Assembly (NCBI GenBank): GCA_963717385.1
Contig: CAVQWE010000012.1
Coordinates: 1 to 64,000 of the forward strand
From: Sva-07 sp963717385
Lineage (GTDB): Bacteria; Actinomycetota; Acidimicrobiia; Acidimicrobiales; Ilumatobacteraceae
Length of the DNA stretch: 64,000 nt
Reading direction: 5' to 3'
Both the position numbers and the translations under genes were made by a program. The notes below the pieces were generated by a model. The model saw only the letters and a list, made by a program, of their open reading frames with translations, made no database searches and had not been told where the DNA came from. Below are positions 29,045 to 38,867 of this stretch, piece by piece; position 1 is the first letter of the stretch, and each line of letters opens with the position of its first letter.

Positions 29045-29543
29045 CAAGACCGATCTGCTGTTCACCAGTGTCGACGGCCCGGCGCCCGAGATGGCGGTGT
29101 CTCGTGACATCGTCAAGCGCGGCCTGATCGTGGCGCCGGTGCTGATTGCCGTGTGCCTGGTCATCTGGGGAGCCGACGGTGCATGGTCGTCGGCGTACGG
29201 CATCGTGATCGTGCTCGCCAACTTCGCACTGGCCGCAGCGTTGGTCTCGTTCACCGCCAAGATCTCGATCGGCGTGATGATGGGAGCGGTGCTGTTCGGC
29301 TACCTGGCCCGGCTTGCTCTGATCTTTGCGGCGGTCTGGTTCGTGCAAGATGCTCCTTGGATTTCTTTTCCGGCCCTCGGAGCGACCATCATCATCACGC
29401 ACCTCGGTTTGCTGATGTGGGAGATGAAGCACGTCTCCCTCACACTCGCTCATCCGGGGCTCAAGCCATCCGCCCCGAGTTCCACCTCGAAGCCTGCTTC
29501 GAACCCCACGTCCCCGTCACCCACGACGCTCACGCACGACTGA
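29037..29543 (+). CDS. atpI: ATP synthase subunit I-like membrane protein
   Basis: 168 residues with four predicted membrane helices (from RGLIVAPVLIAVCLVIW to IIITHLGLLMWE) and a Ser/Pro/Thr-rich C-terminal tail. Position directly before atpB and the helix pattern fit subunit I, an assembly factor of the F-type ATP synthase. The GTG start at 29037 overlaps the upstream gene and atpB follows after 13 nt. Sequence conservation is weak in this family, so the identity rests partly on context. Confidence 0.75.
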   Translation: MGDKTDLLFTSVDGPAPEMAVSRDIVKRGLIVAPVLIAVCLVIWGADGAWSSAYGIVIVLANFALAAALVSFTAKISIGVMMGAVLFGYLARLALIFAAVWFVQDAPWISFPALGATIIITHLGLLMWEMKHVSLTLAHPGLKPSAPSSTSKPASNPTSPSPTTLTHD

Positions 29544-29556
29544 AACGGATCCCCAC

Positions 29557-30327
29557 GTGTTCTTCGCTCTCGAGTTCCCACCGATCAACGCCCTGCTGCG
29601 CTGGCCGGACATCTTCCCCACGTTCAACAAGATCGGCCTCATTGCCGTCCTGTCGGCATTGATCGTCATCATCTTCTACTCACTGGCGAACCGGGCCAAT
29701 CCCGCCGTGGCGCCCACCGGCGTGCGAAACCTGGCCGAGACCTCGGTCGAGTTCATCCAAGAAGGCATCATCATGCAGACGATGGGCAAGGCGGGTCTCA
29801 ACTGGACCCCGCTGCTGCTCAGCCTGTTCATGTTCATCTTCCTCTGCAACATCCCGGGAGTGCTTCCGGTGTTCCAGATGCCGGCCACCGCCCGCATGGC
29901 CATCCCGCTGGCGCTGTCGCTGCTCGTGTGGGTCGTCTACATCGGTACGGGACTCAAGCACCAAGGGGCCGGATACCTCGGTCACCTGTTGTGGCCCCCC
30001 GGAGTGCCGACGTTGCTCAAGCCGCTCGTTGGTCTCATCGAGTTCGTCTCGACGATCCTCGTCACGCCGTTCTCGCTCACCGTGCGTCTCTTTGCCAACA
30101 TGCTTGCCGGCCACATCCTGCTCGTCACGTTCGGCCTGCTCACCGAAGCGCTGCTGTTCGCCAAGACCAGCCAGATCTTCCTCGTGCCGATGAGCATCCT
30201 GCCCTTCATCATGCTCATCTTGATGACCGCCTTCGAAGTGCTGGTCGCCGTGCTGCAGGCCTACATCTTCACGATCCTCGCCGCTGTGTACATCAACAAC
30301 TCGATGGCGGCGCACGACGAGCACTGA
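29557..30327 (+). CDS. atpB: F-type ATP synthase subunit a
   Basis: Stator part of the proton channel in the membrane, 256 residues. The essential arginine facing the c-ring is in TPFSLTVRLFANMLAGH near residue 174. The C-terminal helix carries FEVLVAVLQAYIFTILAAVYI. Starts with GTG 29557. A 94-nt gap, longer than elsewhere in the operon, separates it from atpE, which has its own strong ribosome-binding site, as expected for the high demand for subunit c. Confidence 0.97.
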   Translation: MFFALEFPPINALLRWPDIFPTFNKIGLIAVLSALIVIIFYSLANRANPAVAPTGVRNLAETSVEFIQEGIIMQTMGKAGLNWTPLLLSLFMFIFLCNIPGVLPVFQMPATARMAIPLALSLLVWVVYIGTGLKHQGAGYLGHLLWPPGVPTLLKPLVGLIEFVSTILVTPFSLTVRLFANMLAGHILLVTFGLLTEALLFAKTSQIFLVPMSILPFIMLILMTAFEVLVAVLQAYIFTILAAVYINNSMAAHDEH

Positions 30328-30421
30328 GTCACACTCAGCGCTCGACCCGGTCATTCGACCACGACACCGATCAACCGATCACCTGATCAACGTTTCAGAC
30401 AACACAGGAGAAATCACCAAC

Positions 30422-30703
30422 ATGGAAGCACTCAGCATCCTCGCCCAGCAGGCCGAAGAGGGCCTGACCGCTGCCGACCAGAAGTCGATCGCCGCTGCGG
30501 CGAACGCCGGCTTCGCGTACGGTCTCGCCGCCATCGGCCCGGCCATCGGCATCGGTTTCCTCGTCGGCAAGTCGGTCGAGGCAATGGCCCGTCAGCCCGA
30601 GGCTGCCGGCATGGTGCGTACCACGATGTTCCTGGGCATCGCCTTCACCGAGGCGCTCGCACTCATCGGCTTCGTGGTCTTCATTCTGCTCAAGTTCGCC
30701 TGA
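30422..30703 (+). CDS. atpE: F-type ATP synthase subunit c
   Basis: Rotor-ring proteolipid, 93 residues, two membrane helices joined by the polar ARQPE loop. The ion-binding carboxylate is Glu77 in GIAFTEALALIG. The residue after it is Ala, without the Gln/Ser pattern of sodium-binding rings, so proton coupling is inferred. It has an extra polar N-terminal stretch before helix 1. The ribosome-binding site aggaga sits upstream of ATG 30422. This is the site targeted by diarylquinolines in mycobacteria, where the same Glu is present. Confidence 0.97.
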   Translation: MEALSILAQQAEEGLTAADQKSIAAAANAGFAYGLAAIGPAIGIGFLVGKSVEAMARQPEAAGMVRTTMFLGIAFTEALALIGFVVFILLKFA

Positions 30704-30754
30704 GCCGAATCAGCGCAACTTGCCATCCCGTCCACCAATTCGTAAGGAGCTGAC

Positions 30755-31364
30755 GTGCTGACAGCCGTCGTCACCGGTTCCGGGGAGTCGCTCGAGGTCT
30801 CGTTCCTCGGCGACAGCCACTTCGTCGAGGCACTCGTGTCCGCCGAAGAAAAGGAAGTCCCCGAGAACGACCTGAACCCCATCGCGATCGAAATGAAGGA
30901 GCTCGCCTGGGGCTTCGGTTCGTTCGCGGTCATGGCCCTCATCCTGCGTTACCTGCTCTATCCCAAGCTCAAGCGCGGGATGGACGAGCGTGCAGAGAGT
31001 GTGCGTCGTGAACGCGCCGCCGCCGAGGCGCTCACCGCATCGGCTCGCGACGACGTCGCTGGCTACGAGGCCCAGGTCGCAAGCCTGCGGACCGAGGCGC
31101 AGCAACGCGTCGAGGTTGCTCGGACAACGCTCGAAGCCGAGCGAGCCGAACGCCTTGCCGCCGCCAACGCAGAAATCGCACGAACGCCGAGGTGCGGCGA
31201 TGGCCGAAGTCGACGCCGCACGCGCTGCTGCTCAGAGTGACGTCGAAACCGCTGTCGTCGACGTGGTCGGACGGTTCGCCGAACTGGCAACCGGTCGATC
31301 GGTTGATCGCTCGGTCGTGCAGACCGCTGTGCGCGACACGATGGGTGCGGAGGTGGCTCAGTGA
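30755..31364 (+). CDS. atpF: F-type ATP synthase subunit b, frameshift
   Basis: Peripheral stalk subunit: an N-terminal acidic segment, one membrane helix (GFGSFAVMALILRYLLYP), then a long Ala/Glu/Arg-rich coiled coil. The coiled coil changes frame near 31181 (atcgcacgaacg): EIA joins ERRGAAMAEVDAARAAA after removal of one base, giving 202 residues. The start is GTG 30755 with aaggag upstream. The stop overlaps the start of the second b-type gene (GTGA at 31361-31364). Confidence 0.9.
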
Positions 31365-31957
31365 GTATCGCTGCCAACCTCCAAGCCGTCGCCGGATCGC
31401 TCGTCCAGGTCGAGTTCGACATCGACGACGACGGTTTCGTCACCGCGGCCGACCCGATCCTGCCTCCGATCAAGGAAATCTGGATCGGCGGTGCTGCTTC
31501 GCTGATCGTGTTCGTGGCGATCTGGAAGTTCGCTGGACCGTCGATCGTCAAGGCAATGCGCGATCGCACGGCCCGTATCCAAGGCGAACTCGACGGTGCT
31601 GCCGAGGCCAAGGTCGATGCCGACCGTCAGGCAACCGAGATCCGCGCCGCACTCGGCGACATCGACGGCGAACGTCAGCGGTTGTTCACCGAGGCCGACG
31701 CACAAGCCGAAGCAATCCTCGCCGATGGGCGGGTGCGCCTCGATCAGGAGATCGCCGAACTGCACATCCGCGCCGACGCCGACATCGCCACTGCGTCGAG
31801 TCGCAGCGGCGATGAGCTGCGCAGCGAGATCGGGCGCCATTCCACGGCGTCGATCGAGCGGGTGGTCGTGCAGACGCTCGACGACGCCGCTCAGCAGGAC
31901 CTGATCGAGAGCTTCATCCAGCGCGTCGGCGCTACCAGTGCAGGAGCAACATCATGA
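31361..31957 (+). CDS. F-type ATP synthase second b-type subunit (b')
   Basis: A second b-like stalk protein, 198 residues: a membrane helix (IWIGGAASLIVFVAIWKFA) and a coiled coil. It starts with GTG overlapping the atpF stop and ends overlapping the atpH start (ATGA). In mycobacteria the corresponding gene is a single b-delta fusion. Here b' and delta are separate but translationally coupled, which may represent the unfused ancestral state (inference). Confidence 0.88.
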   Translation: MSIAANLQAVAGSLVQVEFDIDDDGFVTAADPILPPIKEIWIGGAASLIVFVAIWKFAGPSIVKAMRDRTARIQGELDGAAEAKVDADRQATEIRAALGDIDGERQRLFTEADAQAEAILADGRVRLDQEIAELHIRADADIATASSRSGDELRSEIGRHSTASIERVVVQTLDDAAQQDLIESFIQRVGATSAGATS

Positions 31958-32481
31958 GCGACGCACGCATCGAAGGCTACGCACGAGCACTGTTCGAGGT
32001 CGCCCGTGCCGACGGCACGCTCGACGAGGTCGAAGACGAACTCTTCCGCTTCGCTCGGTCGTACGAGTCGAGCGACGAGCTCCGTCTCGCCCTCACCGAC
32101 GAGCGCACCCCGGTCGAGAAGCGCCAAGCAATCGTCGAAGATCTCCTCGACGGCAAGGCCACATCCACCACTGTGCAACTCGTGTCGATGGTGGTCGGCT
32201 CGGGGCGTGGTGGCGACCTGCCCGCCATCGTCGACTCGCTCGTGCAGCGTGCGTCGGCTGCCAAGCAGCTCGATGTCGCCGAGGTCCGCACTGCGGTCGC
32301 GCTCAGCGACGATCAGCAGGCTCGCCTGAAAGCAGCGCTCGAGAACGCCACCGGCAAGCGCCTCAATCTCAAGACCGTCGTCGACCCCACCGTGGTCGGC
32401 GGCGTCGTCGCCACCGTTGGCGACACCATCATCGACGACACCGTTCGCACCCGCATCGACCAGCTCAAGAGCCGGCTCTGA
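31954..32481 (+). CDS. atpH: F-type ATP synthase subunit delta
   Basis: Links the peripheral stalk to the top of F1. 175 residues, normal for a free delta subunit. The N-terminal helical bundle begins IEGYARALFEVA, and the C-terminal part holds DPTVVGGVVATVGDTIIDDTVRTRIDQL, the usual IDPxLxGGxxxxxGxxxxDxSxxxxLxxL pattern. Overlaps b' by 4 nt and precedes atpA by 30 nt. Confidence 0.95.
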   Translation: MSDARIEGYARALFEVARADGTLDEVEDELFRFARSYESSDELRLALTDERTPVEKRQAIVEDLLDGKATSTTVQLVSMVVGSGRGGDLPAIVDSLVQRASAAKQLDVAEVRTAVALSDDQQARLKAALENATGKRLNLKTVVDPTVVGGVVATVGDTIIDDTVRTRIDQLKSRL

Positions 32482-32511
32482 GCCGTATCCAGGATCGAAA
32501 GAGAGACCTCC

Positions 32512-34101
<1,590 letters not shown>

Positions 34102-34106
34102 TCTAA

Positions 34107-35081
34107 ATGGCAGGTGGTCAGGAGCGAATCCTCAAAGAACGCATTCGCAGCGTTCGGGCGACGAAGAAGATCACGCGCGCCATGGAGCTCATCGCGGCGT
34201 CGCGCATCGTCAAGGCCCAAGCGCGGGTGGCCGCTGCCGTTCCGTACTCCGAGCAGATCACCGAGGTGGTCAAGGACCTCGCCGCCGGGGGCGCATCGGC
34301 CGACTCGCCGTTGCTGCAGGGGCGCGACGAGGTCAAGCACACCGCCTACGTCGTGATCACCGCCGACCGCGGTCTGTGCGGCGGCTACAACGCCGGCACG
34401 CAGCGCGCCGCCGAAGGCGAGATCAAGTCCGATCTGCTCCATGGGCGTGACTACACCGTGATTCCGGTTGGACGCAAGGCGTTGGGCTACTTCCGCTTCC
34501 GCGGTTACCAGCTCGGCCAGGAGTTCAACGGCTTCTCCGATCAGCCGTCGTACGAGGATGCCCGAGCAATCGGCGAGCATGTCGTCGATCTCTTCATCTC
34601 CGGCCAGGTCGATCGGGTCGAACTCGTCTACACCCGATTCATCTCGTCGGGCAGCCAGGAAGTGGTCCTGCGCCCACTGGTGCCGCTGAGCGCCGACACC
34701 GTCGCCGGTGGCGACGGCAAGGCCGGCGATGGCACCGCCGGCGACTACGACTTCGAACCGGATCCCGAAACGATCCTCGACACGCTGCTGCCGCGGTACG
34801 TCGAGGCCCGTGTCTACGCAGCGCTGCTCAATGCAGCAGCGTCCGAGCATGCGTTCCGCCAGCGGGCGATGAAGTCCGCCACCGACAACGCAGAAGAACT
34901 CATCAAGTCCCTCAGTCGGATCATGAACCGGGCCCGCCAGGACTCGATCACGACCGAGATCATGGAGATCGTCGGCGGCGCCGAAGCCCTCGACTCCGAC
35001 AACACGTCGCCGGCCGTACGACTTCGATGGTCCGACTACTGTCACCCCCGACACGCCGCCCACAGCGACTCCACCAGCTGA
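34107..35081 (+). CDS. atpG: F-type ATP synthase subunit gamma
   Basis: Central rotor shaft. Starts MAGGQERILKERIRSVRATKKITRAMELIAASRI, and the TADRGLCGGYN and C-terminal SITTEIMEIVGGAEAL helices are family-typical. Compared with short gammas it has an insertion near residues 195-215 (VAGGDGKAGDGTAGDYDFEPD), as seen in actinobacteria. After GGAEAL the C-terminal tail differs by frame. The current frame gives LRWSDYCHPRHAAHSDSTS, while the +1 frame gives a Pro/Thr/Asp-rich tail that ends overlapping the atpD start. A further single-base error near 35010 is possible but not provable. Confidence 0.94.
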   Translation: MAGGQERILKERIRSVRATKKITRAMELIAASRIVKAQARVAAAVPYSEQITEVVKDLAAGGASADSPLLQGRDEVKHTAYVVITADRGLCGGYNAGTQRAAEGEIKSDLLHGRDYTVIPVGRKALGYFRFRGYQLGQEFNGFSDQPSYEDARAIGEHVVDLFISGQVDRVELVYTRFISSGSQEVVLRPLVPLSADTVAGGDGKAGDGTAGDYDFEPDPETILDTLLPRYVEARVYAALLNAAASEHAFRQRAMKSATDNAEELIKSLSRIMNRARQDSITTEIMEIVGGAEALDSDNTSPAVRLRWSDYCHPRHAAHSDSTS

Positions 35082-35108
35082 GCGCCCACTCCGAGGAGAC
35101 AACACGTC

Positions 35109-36548
35109 ATGACCATGACCGAAGACACCCCCACCGCCACCAAGGACGGTCGCGTCGTCGCCATCGCCGGCCCCGTGATCGACGTCGAGTTCCCGCGCGG
35201 CGCCCTGCCCGAGCTGAACTCGGCCGTCGAATTCGACGTCAATCTCGAAGGTGAGACCATCAAGGTGCTCGCCGAAGTGGCCCAGCAGCTCGGCAACAGC
35301 CGTGTCCGCGCCGTCTGCTTGAAGCCGACCGACGGTCTGGTGCGTGGTACCCCGGTGCGCAACCTCGGCCACGGCATCCAGGTGCCCGTTGGCGACAAGG
35401 TGCTCGGCCACATCTGGAACGTCTGGGGCGAGCCCCTCGACGACGAGCCGGAAGGCTTCGACCAGATGGAGCGCTGGGACATCCACCGCGACGCTCCCGA
35501 CTTCGACGCACTCGAGCCGTCGGCTCGCATGTTCGAAACGGGCATCAAGGTCATCGACCTCCTCACCCCGTACGTCGCCGGCGGCAAGATCGGCCTGTTC
35601 GGTGGTGCCGGCGTCGGCAAGACCGTGCTCATCACCGAGATGATCAACCGTGTTGCCAGCCAGCACGGTGGTGTGTCGGTGTTCGCCGGTGTCGGCGAGC
35701 GCACCCGTGAAGGCACCGACCTCCGTCTGGAGATGATGGAGTCGGGCGTGTTCGAAAAGGCCGCCCTCGTGTTCGGCCAGATGGACGAGCCGCCAGGCGT
35801 GCGCCTGCGCGTTGCGCTGTCGGCGCTGACGATGGCCGAGTACTTCCGCGACGTCCAGAACCAGGACGTGCTGCTGTTCGTCGACAACATCTTCCGTTTC
35901 GTGCAGGCGGGTTCCGAGGTGTCGACGCTGCTCGGCCGCATGCCGGCCGCCGTGGGCTACCAGCCGACGCTCGCCGACGAGATGGGCCAGCTCCAAGAGC
36001 GCATCACCTCCACCCGGGGTCGCTCGATCACCTCGCTGCAGGCCGTCTACGTTCCTGCCGACGACTACACCGACCCGGCACCGTTCACCACCTTCACGCA
36101 CCTCGATGCCACCACCGAGTTGTCGCGTCAGGTCGCGGCCCTCGGCATCTACCCGGCGGTCGATCCGCTGGCGTCGACCTCGACGATCCTGTCGCCCGAA
36201 GTCGTCGGCGACCACCACTACAACGTGGCCCGGCGTGTGCAGGAGACCCTGCAGCGCTACAAGGAACTGCAGGACATCATCGCCATCCTCGGCCTCGATG
36301 AGCTCTCCGAAGAGGACCGCCTCATCGTCAACCGGGCCCGCAAGGTCGAGCGCTTCTTGTCGCAGCCGTTCTTCGTCGCCAAGGTCTTCACCGGCCTCGA
36401 TGGCGAGTTCGTGCCGGTCGCCGAGACCGTCGAGTCGTTCGAGTCGATCATCGACGGCGAGCTCGACGAAGTGCCCGAGCAGGCATTCCTCAACGTCGGC
36501 AGCGTCGAGCAGGTCCTCGCGAAGGCGAAGAAGCTCCAGGAGTCCTGA
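35109..36548 (+). CDS. atpD: F-type ATP synthase subunit beta
   Basis: Catalytic subunit, 479 residues. The P-loop is GLFGGAGVGKTVLITEM near residue 160, the catalytic glutamate segment VGERTREGTDL follows, and the PAVDPLASTST alpha/beta signature is near residue 350. Intact throughout. atpC starts 1 nt after the stop codon. Confidence 0.98.
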   Translation: MTMTEDTPTATKDGRVVAIAGPVIDVEFPRGALPELNSAVEFDVNLEGETIKVLAEVAQQLGNSRVRAVCLKPTDGLVRGTPVRNLGHGIQVPVGDKVLGHIWNVWGEPLDDEPEGFDQMERWDIHRDAPDFDALEPSARMFETGIKVIDLLTPYVAGGKIGLFGGAGVGKTVLITEMINRVASQHGGVSVFAGVGERTREGTDLRLEMMESGVFEKAALVFGQMDEPPGVRLRVALSALTMAEYFRDVQNQDVLLFVDNIFRFVQAGSEVSTLLGRMPAAVGYQPTLADEMGQLQERITSTRGRSITSLQAVYVPADDYTDPAPFTTFTHLDATTELSRQVAALGIYPAVDPLASTSTILSPEVVGDHHYNVARRVQETLQRYKELQDIIAILGLDELSEEDRLIVNRARKVERFLSQPFFVAKVFTGLDGEFVPVAETVESFESIIDGELDEVPEQAFLNVGSVEQVLAKAKKLQES

Positions 36549-36549
36549 G

Positions 36550-36976
36550 ATGGCCGAGCCGATCACGGTCGAGGTGGTGTCACCGGAGGCGGTGCTGTAC
36601 TCGGGTGAAGCAACGATGCTGATCACGCGCACGCTCGAAGGTGGAGAAGTCGCGTTCCAGGCCGGCCACCAGGCGTTCCTCGGCGCACTCGTCGAGAATC
36701 ACACCCGGGTGTTCCAGACCGACGGCACCGTGCAGGACATTGCAGTACACCGCGGTTTCGTCGAGGTGCACGGCAACCCGACCAAGGTGTCGATCCTGTC
36801 CGATACCGCCGAGATGGCGACCGACATCGATGTCGATCGTGCCAAGGAAGCTCTCGAACGCCATCGCCAGGTCCTCAAGCAGGAAGCACGACGAAGAGGT
36901 GCTCACCCACGCGCTCGCCGGCAAGGCCCGCGCCGAAGCCCGCCTCACTGCGGCCGGCGTCTCGTTCACCGCCTGA
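36550..36976 (+). CDS. atpC: F-type ATP synthase subunit epsilon, frameshift
   Basis: Rotor subunit with an N-terminal beta barrel (ITVEVVSPEAVLYSGEATML, FLGALVENHTRV) and a C-terminal helical hairpin. The hairpin lies one base out of frame, beginning at DEEVLTHALAGKARAEARL. The shift is near 36889 (gaagcacgacg), and repair gives LKQEA-DEEVL and 141 residues. It is the last gene of the operon; a 15-bp palindrome follows. Confidence 0.93.
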
Positions 36977-36987
36977 GCCGCCACTCG

Positions 36988-37002
36988 TGGTGTCAGACAC
37001 CA
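36988..37002. repeat. Perfect palindrome tggtgtc-a-gacacca
   Basis: A 15-bp inverted repeat with a 1-nt centre between atpC and the SDR gene. A related shorter palindrome (gggtc-a-gaccc) lies at 60091-60101. It is too compact for a normal terminator; it could be an operator or a REP-like repeat. Confidence 0.4.
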
Positions 37003-37025
37003 TGAGGAACAATTCGTCGAGTGGA

Positions 37026-37031
37026 TAGCGT
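37026..37031 (+). promoter_or_regulatory. -10 box TAGCGT of the SDR gene
   Basis: TAGCGT ends 7 nt before ATG 37039 and lies inside the longer open frame that begins at GTG 37021, so it argues for the ATG as start. Confidence 0.5.
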
Positions 37032-37038
37032 CGTGTCG

Positions 37039-37812
37039 ATGTCGACATATCCGTTCACGTCCGCGCTCGTCACCGGTGCCTCGTCGGGCATCGGCGCCGA
37101 GATGGCCCGACTGCTCGGCGTGGCCGGCGTACCGACCGTGCTGGTGGCCCGCCGAGCTGATCGGCTCGAGGAGATCGCCGCACGCTACGACGCCTTCGAG
37201 GTGCTCGAAGCCGACTTGCTCACACCCGAGGGGCAGGCCGCCACCGCTGAGCGAATCGCCTCGACCGCCGCGCCGATCGACCTCGTGGTCAACAACGCCG
37301 GTTTCGGCACCAGCGGCGTCTTCCACGAGCTCGACTCCGATCGCCTCGCCGACGAAGTCGAGCTGAACGTCAAGGCCCTCACCCTGCTCAGCCACGCAGC
37401 GCTCACTGCAATGGTGCCGCGAGGTCGTGGGTACCTGCTCAACGTGTCGAGCGTTGCAAGCTTTCAGGCGTCACCTGGACTCGGCGTGTACGCCGCCACG
37501 AAGGCGTACGTGACCAGCCTGAGCGAGGCATTGCACAGCGAGGTCAAGGGGTCGGGCGTGCACGTGACGGCGCTGTGTCCCGGGCTCACCAAGACCGAGT
37601 TCCAAGAGCACAGCAACACCACCGGACTGGCGACGAAGATCCCCGATCTCGCGTGGACCAGCGTCGAACAGGTGGCCTCCACCGGGCTTCGCGATGTCGC
37701 CTCGAACAAGACGATCTCGGTTCCTGGCGCCCTCTACAAGGTGGCGGTGACCGGCAGCGACCTGCTGCCACGTTCACTCACCCGCTGGGTGAGCGGCGCC
37801 ATCACGCGCTGA
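37039..37812 (+). CDS. Short-chain dehydrogenase/reductase
   Basis: 257-residue classical SDR. The cofactor motif is ALVTGASSGIGAEMA, with an Arg pair after beta-2 (VARRADRL) suggesting NADP preference. The NNAGFGTSG segment, catalytic Ser in LNVSSVASF and the YAATKAYV Tyr-Lys pair are all present. The C-terminus is typical of the DltE/YqjQ-like group. The substrate is unknown. It converges on glpX with 23 nt between stops. Confidence 0.9.
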   Translation: MSTYPFTSALVTGASSGIGAEMARLLGVAGVPTVLVARRADRLEEIAARYDAFEVLEADLLTPEGQAATAERIASTAAPIDLVVNNAGFGTSGVFHELDSDRLADEVELNVKALTLLSHAALTAMVPRGRGYLLNVSSVASFQASPGLGVYAATKAYVTSLSEALHSEVKGSGVHVTALCPGLTKTEFQEHSNTTGLATKIPDLAWTSVEQVASTGLRDVASNKTISVPGALYKVAVTGSDLLPRSLTRWVSGAITR

Positions 37813-37835
37813 GGCTGCAGCGCCCTGGTCGAAGG

Positions 37836-38831
37836 TCAGTAGTCGATCGCCGCGAACTCGCGGAGCTTGGACACCTGGTGCTGGGCGTCGATCATGCGAA
37901 CGGTGCCGCTGCGTGACCGCATCACGAGACTCTGAGTGCGCGCACCGCGCTTGTCGAACCGAACCCCACGAAGCAGCGCGCCATCGGTGAGACCGGTGGC
38001 AGCGAAGAAGCAGTTGTCGCCCTGGATCAGATCGTCCTGGCCGAGCACCCGGTCGAGGTCGAAGCCGGCCTCGAGCATCGCCGCTCGTTCCTCGTCGCCC
38101 TGCGGTGCGAAACGGGCCTGGATCTCGCCGCCCATCGCTTTCATCGCTGCAGCAGAGATGACGCCTTCGGGCGTGCCGCCGATGCCGAACAACACGTCGG
38201 CGCCCGCGTCGGGCCAACAGGTGGCAACCGAGCCGTACACATCGCCGTCGGTGATCAGCCTGATGCGGGCACCGCTGGCTCGGACCTCGCCGATCAGATC
38301 GACGTGGCGGGGCCGGTCGAGGATGACCACGGTGAGGTCGCGGACTTCTTCGCCCTTGGCCTTGGCGATCCATCGGAGGTTCTGGGTGGGGGTTGCGGTG
38401 ATGTCGATCGAGCCAACGGCGTCGGGACCGACAGCGATCTTCTCCATGTAGAACGACGGGCCGGGGTCGAGCATCGAGCCCCGATCGGCGACGGCGATCA
38501 CGGCCAGCGCGTTCGTCTTGCCCTGCGCGGTGAGCGTGGTGCCGTCGATCGGGTCGACGGCGACGTCGACTTCAGGGGCGCTGCCATCGCCGACGTGCTC
38601 GCCGTTGTACAGCATCGGCGCGTCGTCCTTCTCGCCTTCGCCGATGACGACCAAGCCGTCCATCGGCACGGTCGACAACGACAGGCGCATTGCTTCGACT
38701 GCTGCGTTGTCGGCAGCGTTCTTGTCGCCGCGGCCGACCCATCGAGCAGCGGCGAGGCACGCCGACTCGGTGGCGCGGACCAGGTCCATTGCGAGGTTGC
38801 GGTCGGGCTGTTGACGTGACGACGTTGTCAT
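37836..38831 (-). CDS. glpX: Fructose-1,6-bisphosphatase class II
   Basis: Gluconeogenic phosphatase of 331 residues. GlpX motifs include RNLAMDLVRATESACLAAARWVGRGDKNAAD at the N-terminus, the metal-binding IGEGEKDDAPML and DVAVDPIDGTTL sites, and FGIGGTPEGVISAAAMKAMGG. ATG 38831 has TACCGT 6 nt upstream. The gene is divergent from the S9 peptidase gene; their start codons are 36 nt apart. Confidence 0.96.
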   Translation of the reverse strand: MTTSSRQQPDRNLAMDLVRATESACLAAARWVGRGDKNAADNAAVEAMRLSLSTVPMDGLVVIGEGEKDDAPMLYNGEHVGDGSAPEVDVAVDPIDGTTLTAQGKTNALAVIAVADRGSMLDPGPSFYMEKIAVGPDAVGSIDITATPTQNLRWIAKAKGEEVRDLTVVILDRPRHVDLIGEVRASGARIRLITDGDVYGSVATCWPDAGADVLFGIGGTPEGVISAAAMKAMGGEIQARFAPQGDEERAAMLEAGFDLDRVLGQDDLIQGDNCFFAATGLTDGALLRGVRFDKRGARTQSLVMRSRSGTVRMIDAQHQVSKLREFAAIDY

Positions 38832-38837
38832 GGTCTC

Positions 38838-38843
38838 ACGGTA
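38838..38843 (-). promoter_or_regulatory. -10 box TACCGT of glpX
   Basis: Minus-strand TACCGT ends 6 nt before ATG 38831, facing the plus-strand box at 38854-38859. Confidence 0.45.
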
Positions 38844-38853
38844 CCTCCTGCCA

Positions 38854-38859
38854 TACCAT
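38854..38859 (+). promoter_or_regulatory. -10 box TACCAT of the S9 peptidase gene
   Basis: TACCAT ends 8 nt before ATG 38868. Confidence 0.45.
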
Positions 38860-38867
38860 CGGATCAC

